Positions 60,014 through 64,000 of a DNA stretch of 64,000 nucleotides are shown in pieces. Position numbers and translations under genes: made by a program. The DNA comes from Phoronis australis (taxonomy: Eukaryota > Phoronida > Phoronidae): assembly GCA_002633005.1 (NCBI GenBank), contig NMRA01000236.1, forward strand, positions 91,907 through 155,906. Direction: 5' to 3'. Every line of letters begins with the position of its first letter. The first letter of the stretch is position 1. The notes under the pieces are model-generated. The model ran no database searches. It was not told the DNA's origin and saw only the letters and a program-made list of their open reading frames with translations.

Positions 60014-61354
60014 TGGTGTGCCTCGATCAGTGGAAATACGAAACAGGAGCACAGAAATTCTGGGTTCGACTGGCTACAAAGAATTTCAAGGAATGATTCA
60101 GATTTCAGCACATTTGAGCCGGGTCAGTAATAACAAGTATGTGATGGTAGAATCTCCAAGGAAAATCGTCGTGAGTTCGATTTCGAGCTGTACTTCACAG
60201 AGAATTATGACGGCAAAGCTTGCACTCTCGACATATAAATTAACTGCTTATCACGTTTCAGTTTCCGTTTTATACTTTCAACATTATGAGGACGAGTGCT
60301 GTTTGAAGTCTAAATTATGCAATAAATTAAGTAACGATTTTCACTACTGTAGCTATTTACAGCGCACAACTCGATACAGACTGAAGAATGACTTAGACTG
60401 TCGCTGTGATACCGTCCCGTTACATCTGTAGCAGTCTGGTTAGCCACATAGTACGAGAGTTTGGATTCTTCTTTTGTATTCTTTCTATATTATTTTTGCT
60501 CCTGAGGCTGTTTTCGAATCATGAATAAGTATTCCAGTTAGGCGTTCACAAAAATGTTTTTCAATTGTTGTTGGGAATAATTGGCCGAATTCCGTCAGTG
60601 AACTACCATTGTGCACTTGTAAAGAAACCATGGGCGGCCTACCTTGCCTTTATCTTTCCCACCGACACAGGCCACTAAAAGGCGTACACTGCATACACTT
60701 TTGTTTTCACGAACTACCAGTCATCGCCCTGCAGTCAGCTAGAAATTGGCAGTGTCCCTAACATCCAACCACAGCTCAGTGTGTGTGTGTGTGCGTGCGT
60801 GTGTGCGTGGATGGGTGTGAGTGAATAAGCCTCTACACCGTTGAATGCGTGTAACAATCGCCGAGCTCGAACTACAGCGACAAATGTACATAACGCGGAC
60901 TTATGGATAATTATACTGCAATGCAATTGTTGGCTTACAAAAAGTTCTCGAGTCCTATTCACTTACCTTCCTATGCTATTGTACATAAGCAAAAAGCAAA
61001 CAATTTGTGCCCTCATTTCCGCGAATTTGATACATTAGCCGCTGTTACGAAGCAAACAAAGGATCCCTAAGCGATCAACTTACCTGATGTCTGTTTTACA
61101 TTAAGGCCAATTTCTTTCCTTTCTCGCAGGTAAAAATGGTCAAGGTCAATAGAAAATGTCAGAAAAAACGTCAGAGTGATTGGGAAGGTCACAGGAAATG
61201 TCTGATCTTACGCTTCATCAAAATCGTTTCACATGTGTATATAGGTGCTCAATCATTCATTTACGACAATAGCAACGAAAACAGGTTTGTTCGAGGACAG
61301 TAATTTGAAATGTGGGTCACGGTTGTACTTGTTTCCACTGATATAAAAGCAAGC

Positions 61355-61420
61355 GAGTAGTCAAGTTGTTTATCAAAATAGGTTCCCGGGCAATATCTTA
61401 ACAAAAACATCACTATTACG
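61355..61420 (+). repeat. Dispersed repeat pair, member 1
   Basis: GAGTAGTCAAGTTGTTTATC...CCCGGGCAATATCTTAACAA recurs at 62283-62345 with several substitutions. Confidence 0.75.
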
Positions 61421-62282
61421 GGGTTCAGAAATTTTGGGTTTTGATACCAAAAATTGTGTAAAATTTCTAAACGTCCCTTCTTCTGCGAGGAACGCTGTAG
61501 TCCTCGGTGAGTTTGGGAGCCTTCCTAGCTCTGTTCATTGTCTATCAAAACTGATCAAATTTTGAATAAAGCTATTGGGAATGAGCGATGATAGACTTCT
61601 TAAGGATAATGTTATACTTCAGTTTCACAAATCTGATCGCAAAACGTGGTATACGAAGGTTAAAAATGTTCTAATCACGCATGAATTTGGTTTTGATTGG
61701 ATTTGACAAGATGTTGGAAATAAGATAGTTTTCTCATACAGAAAATAAGTAACTGTGTTACACGGACCTGACATGAAAACATACGTTGTAATAAGAAGTT
61801 TGATTTCTACATGGAATTTAAAACCTTGTTGGGTCCGCAAAAAATATTTGTTCTGCATCAAGGACAAACATTTTAGGACAATCCTTCCCCCTTTTCATAG
61901 TTCGCGTCACTATCTCCGAACAGAACAAGAAAGACATGTATCTCCAGGGAGGACTGTTTGTGAATTTTCTGTTATAACTTACGTAAAGGTAAAATTTAAA
62001 ATGGGTTTCACGTGCTTGTATATTATACACTGGCAATAGGAAATGATTTTTACGGGAGCACTTTTTATTCTAATCCATGTGAACGAAATTTCATTAATCT
62101 TATGCCTTCATAAAATGAATTAGTCATTCAAAATATTAGCTTATTTTTATTGAAGTTATTTGACAATTTTATTGTAAAAGCCTATATTCTATGTGTGATT
62201 TGTGACATTGTTGTTAAATGTTTGTATTGTACGTGTGATATGGGCCAGAGGTCTACATTACCTTATGAAATATACAAAGGCG

Positions 62283-62345
62283 AGCAGTCAAGTATTTATC
62301 AAAATAAGTCCCCGGGCAATATCTCAGCAAAAGCATCATTAGGCA
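62283..62345 (+). repeat. Dispersed repeat pair, member 2
   Basis: GAGCAGTCAAGTATTTATCA...CCCGGGCAATATCTCAGCAA matches member 1 in the same orientation, about 0.93 kb apart. It lies about 110 bases from SINE copy 2. Confidence 0.75.
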
Positions 62346-62456
62346 AAAGACGACTGGTTCTCGTGTTTTGTGAAGCTCCCCCATGTGCGTTTTGTCGTCT
62401 GCTCCGCCTTCCGGATTCCTCGGCAGCAGTGTTTTTGAACTGAAGGGCGAATAAAC

Positions 62457-62638
62457 AATTGCAGGCGTTGTACCAGTCGTGCGCAGGCCTCTCAGGTGAT
62501 CATCTGCTTTACTAATGTATAGTTGAGGAGCTAGAAACATGACTCAGGGGTCTAGCAGTGCGCCCCAGTGGGATTCGAACCCATGACCTTGAATAAAGAA
62601 AGCGGAACTTATCCCACTGGACCGGACACCCTGCCTCA
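62457..62638 (-). mobile_element. tRNA-derived SINE, copy 2
   Basis: On the minus strand: tRNA-like head, B box GGTTCGAATCC (62581-62571), then TTTCTAGCTCCT, GATCACCTG, GAGGCCTGCGCACG, CTGGTACAACG and CCTGCAATTG, in the same order as copy 1. It is uninterrupted and so shows the empty state of the copy-1 insertion site. Confidence 0.85.
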
Positions 62639-64000
62639 TCATCATTGAAGCAGCCTCCTCAGCTCAAAAACTCCCTTTTAATGGTCTTTCTTTCCGGGGC
62701 TTGAACATGGAATTCGTAATTAGCTTCAATGAAACTAGTTCGATCTCAAAACTGAGATCACATTTGACAGGCATGGCAACCGTTTTTCAACTGCCAATGT
62801 CCCGGATGGTCTCTTTCTTCAGTGAGGATGGGAACCACCTCTAGCATCATGGTCTAGATATTTTGAGACATCTCTTGAGTGCTAACGGAGCCTGGTTATG
62901 ATGTGAAATACGAACAAGACATCCTTTATAACTAACACCGGTACTTTCGGACTACGAGTCCAGAAGTGGCATTCCCATTAGTAGAGTGCACCGGTGTGCT
63001 GTCGGAAGAGGCCCAAAAAGAGAATGTGCCAGCTCGGCCACGGAATGAGTCCCAATATGTGTAGTTAAAAGGGTTTGTGATATCAACTAGATACCGTCAG
63101 TTCCTAGATACCCCTATGCCAAAAACGTGCTGAAATATATTATATCCTGAAGCCTTCCTGACATTGTCTTTTGGGAAGCCCTGCAAATATTTATTTTTGA
63201 TGTGACTCCAAAAGTGAGCATGTGGGCTATATTCCGAAATTTAGTCTCAACATGGGTCATTATTTGAAACCTAGTCACGGAAATTCCTGGTATAACGTAA
63301 ACATGCAGAGACACGATTCACTTATTCCTGGAGGACAGAATACTAATAGTTACCAAAATGACGTGTATGAGACCCCAGTAGTGAACAAATTTAGGTAACG
63401 TCGGAACATCATTTAACAGAAATGGTTGATCAGATTCTAAGGTAAGTTTGAGATACTGTGATTGATTCGAAATTGCATGACCATTTTTGCATGAGGAAGT
63501 ATCTCAGGATTTTTAAGACTTGAAAAACAAAACAATATCTCAAACAAAAACGTAACTATTATTCCTACAATGGTAACAGTTTTTTGAGATTTCATCTTGG
63601 ATATTTTTATCACAGAAATTTAGTCATGTCATCGATACTGTTGTTTTGCTATGAATGCACATTTCTTTTTTGCTTAATTTCGTTGAAAAGAAAAGTTCAA
63701 TTAATGGCCGAATTGATAGCGGATTATGGTAAAATAAAATCAATGTCTTAAGGCTTGCTACTTTCAGAAAGTATTTTCATTTTCTGAGCAATTATTTTGT
63801 ATTTTGTAGATATTTAGCTAAACCCACAAACTTTGTGACAATGTCTCACACGGGATAATGCTGACTTATCTGTCGTCACAAGGTGTAATAAAAGTAAATA
63901 CGACAAAACGGTTTTAAACATCTCAAAACACTTTCCCAGTGTCCCAATCTCAACTTTATAGATAGTCAGTGTTCATAGATGCATTTTGGCGTCAATGGCA

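Larger units (their letters stand above)
60014..64000. other. Upstream flank of the kelch-b561 gene
   Basis: Should include the kelch-b561 promoter. No conserved coding exon, RNA gene or strong core promoter was recognised. It contains a short GT repeat near 60780-60806, a pair of about 65-bp dispersed repeats (61355-61420 and 62283-62345) and a SINE copy. Confidence 0.5.

Noticed and set aside
59955-60431. 158-aa plus-strand ORF
   Set aside because: Overlaps the signal-peptide exon of the kelch-b561 gene on the opposite strand and has no domain.

Overview
The window is 64 kb of an intron-rich, AT-rich animal nuclear genome. Four spliced genes with GT-AG introns could be rebuilt exon by exon. 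All are metazoan-type, the repeats are eukaryotic (a tRNA-derived SINE, MITE-like foldbacks, minisatellites, microsatellites), and there is one assembly gap of Ns. The host is most likely an early-branching invertebrate such as a sponge or cnidarian; nothing here fixes the phylum. Layout: (1) 1284-6949, + strand: an upstream stimulatory factor (USF) bHLH-leucine-zipper gene whose first coding exon was not found. (2) 6950-13114: shared 3' flank of two convergent genes, with a perfect 5 x 30 bp minisatellite and a strong hairpin. (3) 13115-32941, - strand: complete 22-exon HYOU1/GRP170, the ER-lumen large Hsp70 relative, 1025 aa, from signal peptide to a C-terminal NEEL. (4) 32942-41806: 8.9 kb between two divergent genes, holding a duplicated block, a 289-N gap, a degenerate satellite and an insertion-like segment. 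(5) 41807-50755, + strand: complete 8-exon gene for a 531-aa J-domain protein with two C2HC zinc fingers. (6) 50756-53711: convergent 3' flank with repeats. (7) 53712-60013, - strand: complete 10-exon gene for a 587-aa membrane protein with a signal peptide, six kelch-like repeats and a cytochrome b561 core. (8) 60014-64000: no gene recognised; a SINE copy and small dispersed repeats. The exon phases of each gene join without a break, which is the main support for the models. HYOU1 and the J-domain gene are divergent neighbours; both are chaperone-related, but one product enters the ER and the other has no signal peptide, so a shared pathway is only a possibility. USF is a CACGTG-binding transcription factor. 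The kelch-b561 protein would be a transmembrane electron carrier with an extracytoplasmic propeller. The least ordinary signals are the kelch-b561 fusion, the J-domain/C2HC combination, a HYOU1 splice donor copied five times by a 54-bp tandem repeat that stays in frame, and a 378-bp near-perfect palindrome inserted in a minisatellite.
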